DNA from: Rhodotorula mucilaginosa
Lineage: Eukaryota; Basidiomycota; Microbotryomycetes; Sporidiobolales; Sporidiobolaceae
Assembly: GCA_034406715.1 (NCBI GenBank)
Contig: CP137866.1
Span: 868,001-932,000 of the forward strand
Length of the DNA stretch: 64,000 nucleotides
Reading direction: 5' to 3'
The translations under genes were made by a program, and so were the position numbers. Within the stretch, counting starts at the first letter, position 1. The number at the start of each line of letters is the position of its first letter. The notes under the pieces are model-generated. The model had not been told where the DNA came from. It saw only the letters and a list, made by a program, of their open reading frames with translations, and searched no databases. Below are positions 10,265 to 24,304 of this stretch, in pieces.

Positions 10265-12066
10265 TTACTCCTCCATCAAGTCGGCAGCGCGTGCCCGTGT
10301 CCGTCCACCACCAGCACCGGCACTACTACTCGCCGTCGCCGCCGCCGCCGCCGCACTACCCGTCTCCACCTCGGCCGTGAGCGGGTCCCCTCCCCCCGCA
10401 TCGAGCTGCATCGCCTTGCTCTCGCCCGCATCTCCAATCACGACACTCGCGGGAGCTCCCTCGACCGCGGCGGACGCGACGTTCCCGACCGCTTCGACTT
10501 CGGCAGGTCCGGTCGCGGACGAGGCGCCGGCGGTGGCGGGCGCGGCGGCCAGTTGGGGTTCGTCCTCGACGCGGTACTGCACCAAGCGAGCGCGTTTCTC
10601 CTCCTATTAAGGGCAGAGAGCGAGACCCCCAAGCATCCACGTCAGCATCGGAGAGGCGTGAAGAGAGAGTAAACACACTCTCGGATGAGAGAGAGAGGGG
10701 GAGGGAGGGACGGTGAAACGTACGGGCGACAGGTCCTCATCGGCGTACACCAGCAAAGTCCCAGGTTTGAGGATCTTGCTACTGCTCGCGATGGTCTCGC
10801 GAGCAGGTGCTGAAGGAGCGGCGGGCGGGAGGGGCCGCACCATCCCGGCCGGACCGCCAGCAGCGCCGGCAGGGAACGGCATCGGGAAGCCAGCACCAGG
10901 AGGAGGCGCGGGGAATCCAGGCGGCAGCGGGAAGCCCATAGGAGGGGGCGGGATGCTGAGACTGCGTGGGGAGGGTGAACAAGAGTCAGTCAGTATCTCC
11001 GGGTTGGCGACGGACCGGAGCGAGCGCGGCTTGCTCACCCGGGCGGCAAGGGCATGCCAGGAGGAGGCGGAATTCCAGGCGGGAGGCTAAGACTGTCGCG
11101 GGACAGAACGGATGTGAATCAGTGTCACTCGACTCCGATTCGGAGACGGGACCGATAGGGGAGACGAGACGCACCCGGGAGGAAGGGGCATCGGGAACCC
11201 AGGCGGCGGGAACGGCATGCCTGCGGGGGGAGGGGCGATTCCGGGAGGGGGCACGAATCCAGGTGGCGGAGGGGGGATGCCGTTCATGCCGCCGAGCGGG
11301 AATGCAGACGGGACCGGGACAGGGGCAGGAGGAGGAGGAGGCGGAATGTTGGTGACCTGAGTCGGGGCCGGCACGGGCACAGGCACGGGTGCGGGTGCGG
11401 GCGTTTCGATCAACCCCATGAGAGCCTTGTGCGCCGCGAGTTGCTGCTTGGCCTCGGCGGGAGTGAGCGCCACCTGCGCCCACTGGTGTTTCTTCGGACG
11501 GAGGGGGTCGCCGTCCGGGTTGGGCAGGCCGAGTTCTTCGGCCGTGCGGCGTTTCCATGCCGCGAGGTCGGCGGCGGGGATCCCTTCCATGCCGTAGATC
11601 TCAATGTCGAACGATTCGCGACCGGGCAGGGCGTTCTCGATCCTGCACGGGGGGTTTGGCGATCTCGGTCAGTATCCCAGTATATCGGGCGGGCAAAGTG
11701 AAACGAGAGGAGAACGCGTACTTGTCGGTTCCCATTTTGTGAACCTGGTCGAGGTGGACTGCGAGACCGCCTGCGGTGTTGAGCCTTCGGGGACATTGCG
11801 GGCAGCGGAAGTGCTTGGCCTTTTGGTGCGAGAGCAAGACGCGCTGGTCCTCGAACGTGCGGTCGCAGTACTAGGTTCAAGGAAGTACAAGTTAGACTAG
11901 GGTCTGTCCACTGGGTGAGAGAGACTTGGGCGTACCCAGCACCAGGCGAGGTCTGCGATCCTGTTGTGTGGTTGACAACGAGGTCAGTCTCTCGCCCTCA
12001 GTGAGGACGCCAGAGGGGAGGAGGGCTGTACTTTTTCGTCTTTGATTTCTTCCTGTTCTTGGCCAT
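10265..12066 (-). CDS. ZNF207: ZNF207/BuGZ-type zinc-finger protein
   Basis: Nuclear and spindle-associated zinc-finger family. In animals BuGZ binds microtubules and the checkpoint protein BUB3. Exons: 12066-12032, 11960-11936, 11870-11722, 11642-11175, one near 11095-11040, one near 10960-10725, and a last from about 10606 to the TAA at 10265. The N-terminus is basic (MAKNRKKSKTKK). WCWYCDRTFEDQRVLLSHQK and FRCPQCPRRLNTAGGLAVHL form the two C2H2 fingers, followed by QVHK and the family signature EIYGMEGIP. The middle is a long proline/glycine/methionine-rich low-complexity region spread over three exons. Near the C-terminus LLVYADEDLSP continues with EEKRARLVQYR, which matches the conserved block of the BUB3-binding (GLEBS) region in the human protein. 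The tail is Ala-rich. All checked junctions keep frame. Confidence 0.92.
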
Positions 12067-13544
12067 CTTGGCGCTCTTCAGGTGCGAGAGAGAGAGACGG
12101 TGCGAGGTGGGGAGAGGAGGAAGGAGGAGGAGGAGGAGAGCAAACTCGGGTCACTCGGCGAGAGAGAAGTCGAAGGACGGGCGGAGTGAGAGCTCTCTAG
12201 TAGACTCTGCGCTAGTCACGCTAGTCTGCGTCCGCGTGTACGAGTGCGAGAGGGCGGACGAGCAGGTCGAGTTGGCGGCTCGACTCGTTCGAATCGCCTC
12301 TTGACCTTGTTCTTGTCACTCGCTCTCAACCTCGCCTCACTCTGACTCGCCTAGACTCGCGCAGACATGCTCATACGCTAACCAGTGAGTCACCCGTGCT
12401 CTTCTCGCCAACCCACCCCCGCCCCGCCCCCCTGGCAAAGACGATCAACTCTTGTCCTTTCACCGGCGCACCAATGGCATGACTCGCTCTGCCGCCGCGT
12501 TTCCGGTCTGTGGGCCAAACAAATAACACACACACACATACACTGAAAATCCTGAGCCAAAACCCCCCCTCCTGCGACCGCGTCAACTCCCAAGTCATGG
12601 CGAGCGAGCGAGAAAACTGACCCCTCCTCGCTCTCTTTGCAAGACAGGCTCAATCCGATCGACTCGCTCAAGCTGTGTACACATGCACACGTCGTGAAAA
12701 ACAACTGCTCATGCAATGCTCAAGGTCGACATTCGCGCGCATTAGTCTTCTAGTTGAAGGCTGAAGAGTCCCGCTCGCGGCTGTCGAGCTTGCATCGACC
12801 CTCAACTCGACCCACGCTCTCTCTCGACCGCCCGCCCGTCTGCTAGTCGCGCTACTACTTGCTCAAACAGTCGACGACGACGACGAGGGTCATCTTTGGA
12901 CCGACAGCGACCGCCACAGGGAGCCAGTGCCTGCTGTGAGTTGTCTGTCCTTCCCAACGCTCAGATCCCCGACCTTCCTCTCTTCCACACCTCCGACACA
13001 CGCCCCGACCCGCATGCAGCAGTGATGTCTTACACGATTAGTCTTTCCGAATACATTCTCATGTTGGACACTCTTTTACAACAAGTCGCCCAAGGGCGCC
13101 TGAGCTGCATCCGTTCGCCTCGCCAAATCATCCAGCCGAGCCTTTGCCTTCGCGACCGTTCTTTACTGACACACGCGCTCTTGTTTGGCCATGCTCGACA
13201 GATTGTCCGGGCGAATTGCTCACGCGGGCGACTCGAATTTACCGTAGTAGATCCGCTCTTGCCAGTTCCCATTTGTGCAAAGATGCTCGTTTTGGCCAAC
13301 CTCCTTGCGCACGCTTTTGTGTCAAGGTGCTCCTGTCTCTCTGGGGAGCAGATGCATTACGACCGTATGCCCAGGGATCGTGGAGACTCGTCTGAGAATG
13401 CGGGAAATAGTAATCAGAGTCGATAGTCATTGTTTGTAATGAGGCAAGCGGCGGCCGAAATCGGATGCGGGCGCCGGCGCCCCCCTCGCCCGCCGTCGCC
13501 TGTAGTTACGCCTCCCGAACGAGACTCGATCACCCGCGCTAGCG
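12067..13544. other. 1.5 kb divergent intergenic region
   Basis: Lies between the ZNF207-like start (minus) and the ATP20 start (plus). It contains a short CA microsatellite at about 12525-12538 and several C- or T-rich stretches. A 176-codon plus-strand open frame (12896-13426) has no recognisable domain and is not called. No tRNA cloverleaf was found despite a B-box-like GTTCGAATC near 12288. Confidence 0.4.
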
Positions 13545-14635
13545 ATGCTGTCGTCAACGATGATCAGCGCCTCGGTCCGCCGCCGCTTCGCCTCGGGCGC
13601 CCCGCGCTTCGCTTCCTCCTCCAGCTCGTCGACGACGGAGCAGGCGTCCCAAAAGGCCCAGCAGGCCGCTCAGCAGGCGGGCGCCAAGGCCCAGCAGGCC
13701 CTCGCTGGTGCCCAGAAGACGGTCGGGAACCTCCTTGGATGTGCGTGCCATTCCCAGCCAACCTTCTCCTAGAGGACTTTGGGTCGAGAGTCGGCCCCGT
13801 CACGAGCGAGCGAGGCGAGGCCAATTCCCTCTGCGACCGAGAGGGCGGCGTTTCGCACTCTGGACACATCGAAGAGAGGGACAGGGCTATGCTACGTCAT
13901 CACTAGAGCTTTGTACTGACTCTGGTTGAGATCTCAACCTCTAGCCTACAAGGAGCCGATCTTCTACAACGTGCGTTCTCCAAAAAGAACCTCCCCGAGG
14001 GTCATCTCCAACTCTTTCATCGACTACTATACTGATCCCTACTCCCTCTTCTCTTTCGCACATCTTGCTACCTCGTCGGGACCGTATACACAGCTCGCCG
14101 TCGCTCGCGAGGTCGCCAAGCAGGTCTACGTCGGCGAGAAGCTTGCCCCGCCCTCGTGGGCTCAGGCTTCCTACACCTGTACGTTCCGACTTCGCCTCTC
14201 CAAAAAGGAAAGGAAAAGGTGACTGATCCGCGCTCCTTCCTCTCTCTGCTTCTCCGCCGCCGTTCGCCGCCAATTCACGCTCGTCACAAAACCTCGGCAA
14301 CGACAAAACCCCCCGTCGACAATGGCCGCGCCGACTCCCTTCCTTCGATCGATTCACTGCTGCTGCTGCTCTCGTCACCCTCGTGTGCGCGCGCGCGCGA
14401 CGGGGCGCCGGTTCGCGAACCCCCCACCCCCCCTTCCCGAAAAACAGTCCGCCAGTTTGCGCAGCAGGCACCGCACGTCTCGTTCTGGCGCAAGCTGTAC
14501 GAGTCGGGCGAGTACAAGCGCTGGCTCCTGTACGCCGTCGAGGCGTACGGCATCTTCAAGATTGGAGAGATGGTCGGCCGGAGGCACATTGTCGGCTACA
14601 AGCTCGACGAGTCGCGGACTCACGCCCTCACGTAA
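13545..14635 (+). CDS. ATP20: Mitochondrial F1Fo ATP synthase subunit g
   Basis: Small inner-membrane subunit that promotes dimerisation of ATP synthase and so helps shape cristae. Exons are 13545-13740, 13945-13970, 14094-14178 and 14448-14635 (164 aa, phases consistent). The N-terminus (MLSSTMISASVRRRFASGAP) is rich in Arg and Ser without acidic residues, as expected of a mitochondrial presequence. An Ala/Gln-rich linker (QKAQQAAQQAGAKAQQALAG) follows. The conserved core appears as YKEPIFYN, VGEKLAPPSW and FWRKLYESGEYKRW. The C-terminal membrane helix includes AVEAYGIFKIGEMVGRRHIV, which carries the GxxxG-like GEMVG motif of subunit g. The fungal subunit is usually 110-160 aa, so the length fits. 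The second exon is only 26 nt. Confidence 0.9.
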
Positions 14636-15056
14636 AAGACTCCCCAAACCGATATGGGTGCAGAGCAGAGTAGGGAGGAAGGGAGGAACACGTGACTTGA
14701 GGGGGGAGACACATCATTTTCTTTTGTAATGCCGCTCCGGAGGAGAGAAGGAAAACCAGTCGCTTGGGACCGATCGAATCGAAAGCACTGTCCGGACTGG
14801 AACGGGGGCCTTTGTTGCCTTCGCTGCAGCACCTGCTTCTTCTTCGGCTCCGTCACTCGGTCGCGCGCAAGAGAGCCTCTCGCGGTCTTTTGGGTTCGCT
14901 TCCAGTCGGTCAGTCCGCCAGCGCAAGCGAGAGATCGCAAACGCAGCATAGAGGAAGAGCGTCAAAGTGTCTATATTGCGGGGCTATTGCGCGAGGGGAG
15001 GGGAGACCGGGGGTATACGTTCTATGCAAAGAGAGAGAGAGCAGCATTCAATTTCC
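14636..15056. other. Intergenic region between convergent genes
   Basis: About 420 bases between the stops of ATP20 (plus) and UAP1 (minus). Probably the two 3' UTRs. Nothing else recognised. Confidence 0.4.
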
Positions 15057-16654
15057 TCACGCGGCCAAGCTCTTGAGCTCGTCGAGCGAGTTGACAGCGC
15101 CACTCTTGGAGATCTTGAGCCCCGCGATGCCCTCGAGCCCTTCTCCCGCATACGTCAACAGCGGGCTCAACTCGACCTCGACGTCCGGTTCGGCGAACGT
15201 CGCGCCGGCGCGTTCGAGCCACCTCCGCTGCTCGTCGAGCAGGTCGCGCCTCGACGTTTCGGGGTCATCGGACCCCGTACCCGGGGCGTTCTTGAGCGGC
15301 GAGAATTCCGACCGCCGTTCGACTTCGAGGAGGGCAAAGTGGCGCGTAAAGGGAAACACGTCAAACACAAACTGTTCGAGCTTCATCCCGTTCGGAGACG
15401 TTGGTTTGACTTTTTCGCCGCCCGAAGAGGCGAGGTCGACGTGCGGGATCTTTTTGCGCGCAATGTGGTACGGCATTTGGGTCTCGTCAAAGTGCGACAC
15501 GTGCTCGAGGAACTGGCGCGTGTAGAAATGGTTGGCGATATTCGCCGCGCGGAATGCGAGGTCTCCGTTCTCGTCTGTGCGGGCTGCCATCTCGGACGAG
15601 ATTTCCGAGTATTCGACGACGGCAAACTTGCCCCCCTTGAGAGCGACGACTCCGACCGACTCGGTCGGTTCCGTCTTCTTGACCACCTTGGCGCCGCAGT
15701 CTGCCCCTCGCTGGATGCAGTACCCCACAAACGTCGGGTCCGCCACGCGGACGAGGCAGTTGTCGACGCCGTACGCGTGGACGTACTCGATCCCGCGGCG
15801 GGCCAAGTCGGACAGGATCGTCGGACGAGAGGGCGAGGTCGGGTCCGGGTTGCGGAGCGCCGCGTAGACGCCGCCGTTGCCGTCGGGCGCGACGGCGACC
15901 GCCGATGGCGTGTCGAGGAACATCTTGCCGTCGTCCGTCAAGCACGGCAGGACTCCTGTGCGTGTGAAGAGGCACATCAACTTAGTCACGGCTCGTTCTT
16001 CGGGGGCGAATTTGACCCGGAGCCAGGTGCACGACAAACTGAGGGATTCGCCCGCCCGTACGCACCCTGCTCAAAGAAGACGACGTTGTCCTTGTCGAGG
16101 CCAAAGTAGTCGTGTTCGGCAAAGAACGCCTCTGTCGGTTTCCGCGTCGGCCCACTCGTCATGACATACCACGGGAGAGGTTTCTGCGCTCCCGCGACGG
16201 TCTCGAGGCGGCGGATCCGTTCGGCCTGGAGTTGGAACAGGCTCTTGTGCGACGGCAACCCGATGTCGTAGCAACCCTTCGGGGCCGACGAACCGAGGCG
16301 GGTCCCTTGTCCGCCGGCCATGAGCAAGACGGCGACTTTGCCGTCGCGGATCGCGGCGAGCCCGATCTGGTTCCATTCGCGCGCTTGGTCCGGGTTGGAA
16401 ATCACGCTGCCCGACTGGTCCGCCGGGGGAGGGGTGATGTCGTCGTGAGTCGATTTGGCGGCGTCTCGTTCTGCCTGGAGGGACGACTTGTGGATCGAGT
16501 TGACGCGGTTGGGGTCGATCGACGACAGTTGGTGGAACAGGTTGGACTGCTCCTGGGACGAGAGCTTGTCCCAGAAGGTAAAGACGTGACCCTGCCCGGC
16601 TTGGTCATAAGTGCGACGGAGTTGCTGGACTTGGTCGGCGGAAGGCGTCGACAT
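15057..16654 (-). CDS. UAP1: UDP-N-acetylglucosamine pyrophosphorylase
   Basis: Cytosolic enzyme joining UTP and GlcNAc-1-phosphate into UDP-GlcNAc, the donor for chitin, N-glycans and GPI anchors. Two exons, 16654-16066 and 15955-15057 (495 aa; yeast Qri1 is 477). The nucleotide-binding signature reads VLLMAGGQGTRLGSSAPKGC (LxxGGxGTRLG...PK). WYVMTSGPTRKPTEAFF and FFEQGVLPCL follow, then the family blocks NGGVYAAL, HAYGVDNCLVRVADPTFVG, GVVALKGGKFAVVEYSEI and AANIANHFYT. The C-terminus has FVFDVFPFTRHFALLEVERR with NAPG after it. Every block is in family order and complete. The start at 16654 is the first ATG. It is divergent from GPI11 across about 350 bases. Confidence 0.96.
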
Positions 16655-17003
16655 GGTGGACGTTGGGTTGCGGGTGTAGTCTGCGAGCGGGTGGCTGTCA
16701 GTTGCGCAGTCGTGAGTTTGTCAGTACGCGGGCGGTCGGTGCGAGTGTAGCGGTCCGAGAGCGAGCGAGCACGTTGAGTGAACGAGGCAACGTTCGCCAA
16801 CAGGCAGACGGGGCTGGAGTGGAGTGAGCGGACGCGGCATAGAGAGAGAGAGGAACTCACTGGACGATCAACAGCTGTCTGTAGGCGCCTGTAACCCGCC
16901 GTACGCTGTCCCGAGACTGAATGGCAAGAGACCGACACCCGTTCGGCCGAGACGTTGGTCTGCCTTCTGCTGCTCGAGTCCGACTCGGACAGACTGGACG
17001 AGA
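16655..17003. promoter_or_regulatory. Divergent promoter region of UAP1 and GPI11
   Basis: About 350 bases separating two divergent start codons. It includes a short GA-rich stretch near 16842. No specific regulatory motif could be assigned. Confidence 0.4.
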
Positions 17004-18464
17004 ATGGCAAAGCGGGTAGCTGCTGCTGATCAGACTACAGCTCCTGTCGAACCGGCGACTACGATCGACCCAGTCGCAGAGACGCCAGCTGCTCCTCCTT
17101 CATCATCCTCCTCGGCGACGACGACCAAGAGCAGCGACGACCCGCTCGATGTAGAGCACTACATTCCTCGCCTGCCCTTGCAACTCGCCGCTATCGCATT
17201 TGCCCTCGCTGCACCCGTCGCAGCAGCAGCCGCCACTGGCTCCCGAACTAGCACCGCCGTCCCTCGACCCGCCGAGGTCCTCGCAGCCTGGATCGATTCC
17301 CCACGCGAGACTCTCGCCTTCCAGTCGGCCCTCGTCGCCGTCGTGCAGGTCTGGTTTGGCTACTGGGCGAGGACCTGCAGGGGGGCAGGAAGGGGCAGGA
17401 AGACCAAGACTGCGCGGGAACAGGTTCAGAGGTCCAGGTCGGCGGCGAGGAGGACCGCACCAAAGGGGTTCGGCGCCATCATGAACCACATCTGGCACAA
17501 TGATGTTCGCCGGATCGGCACCGAATCCATCCTCCGAGGTGGAGAGGGCGCCAACCGCAACTTTGGAGGGGTCGACTACTCCGTCCGTCCTCAGACTTCT
17601 CCTCTTGCTCTCCCACTGCTCGGTAATTGACCGCTCCGCGGATTTTGTACAGTTTGTCCCAGAAACGATCCTCGTCACTCTACTCGCAACCGCCGCCTTT
17701 CACGGTTCAGCAGTCCTGCTCGGCGCTCCGCTCATCGCGTCCGTTCCCCGTTCCCCTTACATTTCCACCTCCAAATCCAGCTGACAATCCCTTCGGACCA
17801 TCTCGACTGCAGTGATGCCACCGTCACCTTGTTGCTCAGCTTGCTGCTCGCCCTCCTGGCCGTGACCCCGCTCGCCATCGCGGTGCCGCCGTTCCAGTCC
17901 ACCGCAGACGGCTACACCTGGCTCCGCCTCCTCTCGACCTTGTCGTCAGTCCCGGCCTTCTCTTACTCTCCCGCGCAGTACCCTCGAACTGACCCTTCGA
18001 GACGGCGATTTCGTTGCCGGGAAAATCAGGCCCGCAAACGACCTCGAGTTTGCCCTGTTTGCGCCCGCCGTCGGCGCCGTGATCGGTTGCTGGGCCGGCG
18101 CAGTCCCGATCCCGCTCGACTGGGACCGTCCGTGGCAGGTACGTCGCGCGCTTCCCTTTCGATATGCTTGCCGGAACAAAACACTTAAACAACCTCGGCG
18201 CCTCTCTCTCTCTCTCCCTCACGCGCGCAGAAGTACCCGACGACGTGCATCGTCGGCGCCATCGCAGGCCACGCGGCCGGTTCGATCGTCAGCCTCGCCA
18301 TTGTGAGCTACCGCGCGGCCGTGCGCGCCGCGTCGAGAGCGTTGCGGGAGCGCAAGTCGCTGGCAGCGGAAGAGGGGGGGCAGAAGAAGAAGAAGGCGCC
18401 GGCAAAGGGTCGGGCGAAGACCGCTGCTGTTGCTGCTGCTGCTTCCAAGATCAAGAACAAGTAG
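17004..18464 (+). CDS. GPI11: GPI11/PIG-F, GPI-anchor ethanolamine phosphate transfer subunit
   Basis: ER membrane protein that partners the ethanolamine-phosphate transferases GPI7 and GPI13 in building GPI anchors. Exons 2-5 are clear: 17653-17738, 17813-17944, 17979-18138 and 18231-18464, all phase-consistent. Exon 1 starts at 17004 and ends near 17570-17582. Two donors both restore frame, so its exact end is uncertain. Several hydrophobic helices are visible (LQLAAIAFALAAPVAAAAA, ILVTLLATAAF, LLLSLLLALLAVTPLAIAV). AVLLGAPLI and the signature WAGAVPIPLDWDRPWQ followed by YPTTCIVGAIAGHAAG match human PIGF. The loop in exon 1 is unusually long and basic, and the C-terminus carries a lysine/alanine tail. 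The total of about 390 aa is well above the usual 220, so exon 1 may hide another intron. Confidence 0.88.
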
Positions 18465-18661
18465 CGCAAGCGGGGGGCGTACTGAAGATCTCGTTGGTTT
18501 TTGAGCCAGCTGCTCGAAGAAGCGATTGCATCAAACGTCAATTTGTTTCTAGAGGGGAAAGAAAAGGGGCAGCTATTTACGATTCAGAAAGGGGCTATCT
18601 ATCTACAACTCTGTCGGGGGAGACGACCTGCACCATCCCTTTTCGAGCCCGCGATCGATTA

Positions 18662-21201
<2,540 letters not shown>

Positions 21202-21389
21202 TGCTCGTCTAGCGTACGCTTCTGCCCGGCAGAGGAAGCAGAGAGCGAGTGTCCGGATCGCGTCCGTCGACCAGAGACTCACGCGGAAGCAGTCTCGAAA
21301 AATCCTCTTGATGGCGCTCCTCCTCCTGCCTTTACAGACACAGACAAGGGCGAGTCTGTCGGGCTTTAGAGGAGAGGAAACGCGCCATC

Positions 21390-23268
21390 ATGTCCGCCTC
21401 GCTTGAACCGAGTCCCGCCCCTGCTGCCGGACCGTCCACCTCGTCGTCGTCGTCGCGGAGAAGCTTCATCCGACTCGGCGACAATGTCCTCCTCAAGCTC
21501 CCGAGCGGCGTACTCAAGCCAGTCAAGATCACCGCAAACGGGACAATCTCCCTCGGCAAGTACGGCAGCTTCAAGGGCAACCTCCTCGTCGACCACCCGT
21601 ACGGCCACACGTACGAGATCGACCCGGCCACCGCGGCCATCCACCCGATCGAGGTCGCCCTGAACGACGTCGAAGAGACCGACGCCAACAACCAGCTGAT
21701 CGCCTCGACCGGCGCCCAGGCCCTCACCTTCGACGACATCCAGGCCCTCAAGGACAGCGGCTTGACCGGCCGCGAGATCATCCAGCGCCAGATCGACGAG
21801 CACAAGGCGTTCGAACTCAAGACCGAGTACAGCAAGGACAAGTACTTGAAACGCAAACAGGCCAAATACCTCCAGCTCTTTACCCCGCTCGAACCGACCG
21901 TGCACCAGATCGCCCAGTTCAACTTTGACCGCCAGGCGAGCAAGACGCGCGAGCTCCGTCCCGACACCCTCGCCAACATGCTCGCCATGGCCAACGTCCG
22001 TCCCGGTAGTCGACTCCTCGTCGTCGAGGACCTCGGAGGCATGGTCGTCGCTGCAGCCGTCGAACGCATGGGAGGTGTGTTTCCCCTTTCTCACTTCTCT
22101 CACCACCGAGTCTCGGAGCAGCTTCACCGGCCAAACACTCACGTCTTTGTGACCTCCCCCCCAGGCCGCGGCCGCATCATGATCGTCAACGACGCCGACT
22201 CTCCTCCCGACCTGCACCTCCTCGAATCCTTCAATTTCTCCCCCCAAGATCTCGCGCCGATCGCTTCCCTGCACTGGGCCGCAACGCAAGAGAGTTGGAG
22301 TCCTCCCGACTTGCCGCTCGGGACGGCAGATACGGGCGCCGAAGGAGGAGGAGAAGGCGAGAGGACTGCAGCGGCATTGCCCGTCGAGGGGGCGACAGCT
22401 GAGGTGAAGAAGGACGAGCCTGCTGGAGGTGCGGCAGAAGCAGACGCGAACGCGACGACGGCACCGAAACCGCCGCGGAAAAACAACCGTGAGGCGCTCA
22501 AGCTCAAGAAACGGAGAGCGACGTTTGAGAAAGCACGAGAAGCGCGGGAAGACTTTTTCCGCGGCGACTTTGACGGGTGAGGCAGTCCTCCTCGCCCTGC
22601 TCTCCTCCAGGGCTCTTCCATACCGAGAACTGACCATTCCTTGGTGGTCAGAGTCATCATTGCCTGCGAGTACGAGCCGTTCTCGGTCATTGAGCGGTTA
22701 CTGCCTCGGATCGCCGGGTCTGCCCCGGTCGTCGTCTTTTCCCATCACATTCAGGTGAGTCCTTGTTCGATCTGGGCACAGCGTTCTTCGGGCGGGCCAA
22801 GTACTGAGATTAATGCTACAACTTTTCACACAGGTCCTCTTCCCGGCGCTACAGGCCCTCCGATCCCATCCCTCGTTCGTCGCTCCGACGATCCACGAAC
22901 CGTTCCTGCGACGGTACCAAGTCTTGCCCGGCCGGTGTCACCCCGAGATGCAAGGGATGGCTTCGGGCGGGATGATCCTGAGTGCGATCCGCGTGTTGGA
23001 GAACGACGAGGCGCAGGCGATTAGCGTGTCGAGGAGGGGGAAGAAACGACCGGCCACGGGTACGGCGGGCAGTGGAGGAGGTACATCGCGGGATGTGAGC
23101 AAGTCGGCGAGTGCGGTGACGAGTGCGGACGAGGCGGGCGCGCCGGAGAAGAAGCGGGCCAAGGTTGAGGCGGCGGCGAAGGAAGAGGGCGGCGACGATG
23201 CAGAGCTGCCGGCGACGGCGGCGGACGGGTCGGCCATGCAGGTAGATACGCCGAGCGCAGAAGCATAG
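21390..23268 (+). CDS. TRM6: tRNA (adenine-58 N1) methyltransferase non-catalytic subunit
   Basis: Gcd10/Trm6 binds tRNA and partners the catalytic Trm61 to make m1A58, needed for initiator tRNA stability. Exons are 21390-22074, 22165-22576, 22652-22754 and 22834-23268 (544 aa, in frame). Family blocks: RLGDNVLLKLPSGVLKPVKI, GKYGSFKGNLLVDHPYGHTY, ALTFDDIQALKDSGLTGREI, KYLKRKQAKYLQLFTPLEPT, RPDTLANMLAMANVRPGSR, LLVVEDLGGMVVAAAVERMG, then GRIMIVNDADSP and ACEYEPFSVIERLLPRIAGS. The C-terminal part has YQVLPGRCHPEMQGMASGG, typical of this subunit. A charged, low-complexity insert (about 22330-22560) separates the halves. The first intron is exactly 90 nt and free of stops, so retention would not break the frame; its strong GTGTGT and CCCAG ends still argue for splicing. 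Confidence 0.94.
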
Positions 23269-23656
23269 CGAGTCTTGTAGCTGCTCGTGGGCACTCGCCA
23301 TCTGCATGCGATCTTTCCCCTTCCCCTCGCGACTCTTGCGTCTCTTCCGTGTCTCATTCACGCCGATCGCACGGCAACTTCCGCCCTGTCGCTCTTCCGA
23401 CCGAGAGGCAGAACGTAAAGTCTTTCCATGGAGGGACTCTGTTTCGCGAGGTTGAAGCCTCGATGAGAGGGGGGGGGGGGGTATCAAAAAGGGTGACTAG
23501 GGTATATGTAGTGAGGTGGGCGGGGGTGCCTCTGGGTGGACGTCGGCGCGGCTGAGCGCCATGAGTCTATAAGAGAGTGTGATCAGCACCGGGTAGGCAA
23601 GTGTAGGCTCGGACAACGCGCACCATGGACGACGATGAGACCGACAAGTCGACGAT
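23269..23656. other. Intergenic region between convergent genes
   Basis: About 390 bases between TRM6 and OST4 stops. It includes a run of about 13 G at 23469-23481. No gene recognised. Confidence 0.4.
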
Positions 23657-23887
23657 TCACTGCACTGCCAGGCCGCTCTGCCCAGACGCCACCGTCGCCG
23701 AGGTGACGACCTTGTTCTTGCCCGTCGCTGCCGCCGCTGCTGCTGCTGCCTGTTCCGCGGCTCGCTGCTCCCGCAGTCGTTTGGCGTTGATCTCGAGGAA
23801 CTGGTACGCCACGATGCCGAGCACGGCGAGGGTCCCGAACGTGTTGGCGAGCGTGGTCAGGAGCGTGTCCGAGATGATGGCCGGCAT
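23657..23887 (-). CDS. OST4: Oligosaccharyltransferase subunit OST4-like small membrane protein
   Basis: Single-exon 76-residue protein. The N-terminal half (MPAIISDTLLTTLANTFGTL, continuing AVLGIVAYQFLEINAKR) is one hydrophobic helix opening with the ISD-x-x-L-x-x-L-A-x-T-F-G pattern of OST4, the roughly 36-residue subunit that holds Stt3 to Ost3/Ost6 in the ER N-glycosylation complex. Beyond the helix comes an Arg/Glu/Ala segment and an alanine-rich tail, so the protein is about twice the usual fungal length. The start at 23887 is chosen because it places the ISD motif at the N-terminus as in yeast. An upstream in-frame extension is possible but has no family counterpart. Short proteins give weak evidence, hence moderate confidence. 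Confidence 0.75.
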   Translation of the reverse strand: MPAIISDTLLTTLANTFGTLAVLGIVAYQFLEINAKRLREQRAAEQAAAAAAAATGKNKVVTSATVASGQSGLAVQ

Positions 23888-24304
23888 GGTTAACAGCTGG
23901 GGTCCTTCGTGCTCCCGAGGTGGTGCAGAGGTGAGTTGGCGAGGGCGAGGATGCGATGTGGTGCTGTCGACGCGATTGAGAGGACGTAAAAGGGTGGCAG
24001 CTATTGAGTATGGCTGTCGCTTTGTTCGACGATATAGAATAGAGTGCTGTCGTTTTGCCTCGTATTGTACTTTGCGAGAGAGTGAAGAGGAAGCGATCAG
24101 ACGGAGAGAGCGTGGCAGAGATCTGTCTCGACAGCAGGTCCTTCTGAACACAACTTGCGGAGCGCAGGCAGATACTTTATCAAACTGTACTACGGCAATG
24201 CCTTGCCATTTTAGCGGCAGGAGGAAATGGGGTGTCTCTACATACAGGAGGGGGAAAAAGGAACATCGCCGAGGTTGGTGAACTCGTCTGCTCTTCGTCC
24301 TTTC
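23888..24304. other. Intergenic region upstream of OST4
   Basis: About 415 bases between the OST4 start and the aspartate aminotransferase stop, both on minus. Probably OST4 promoter plus 3' UTR. Nothing else recognised. Confidence 0.4.

Noticed and set aside
12230-12305. Possible tRNA suggested by GTTCGAATC
   Set aside because: No matching A box and no acceptor stem could be folded around it.
12896-13426. 176-codon plus-strand open frame in the ZNF207-ATP20 spacer
   Set aside because: No recognisable domain, no splice-consistent extension and an ordinary length for chance in this GC content; left as intergenic.
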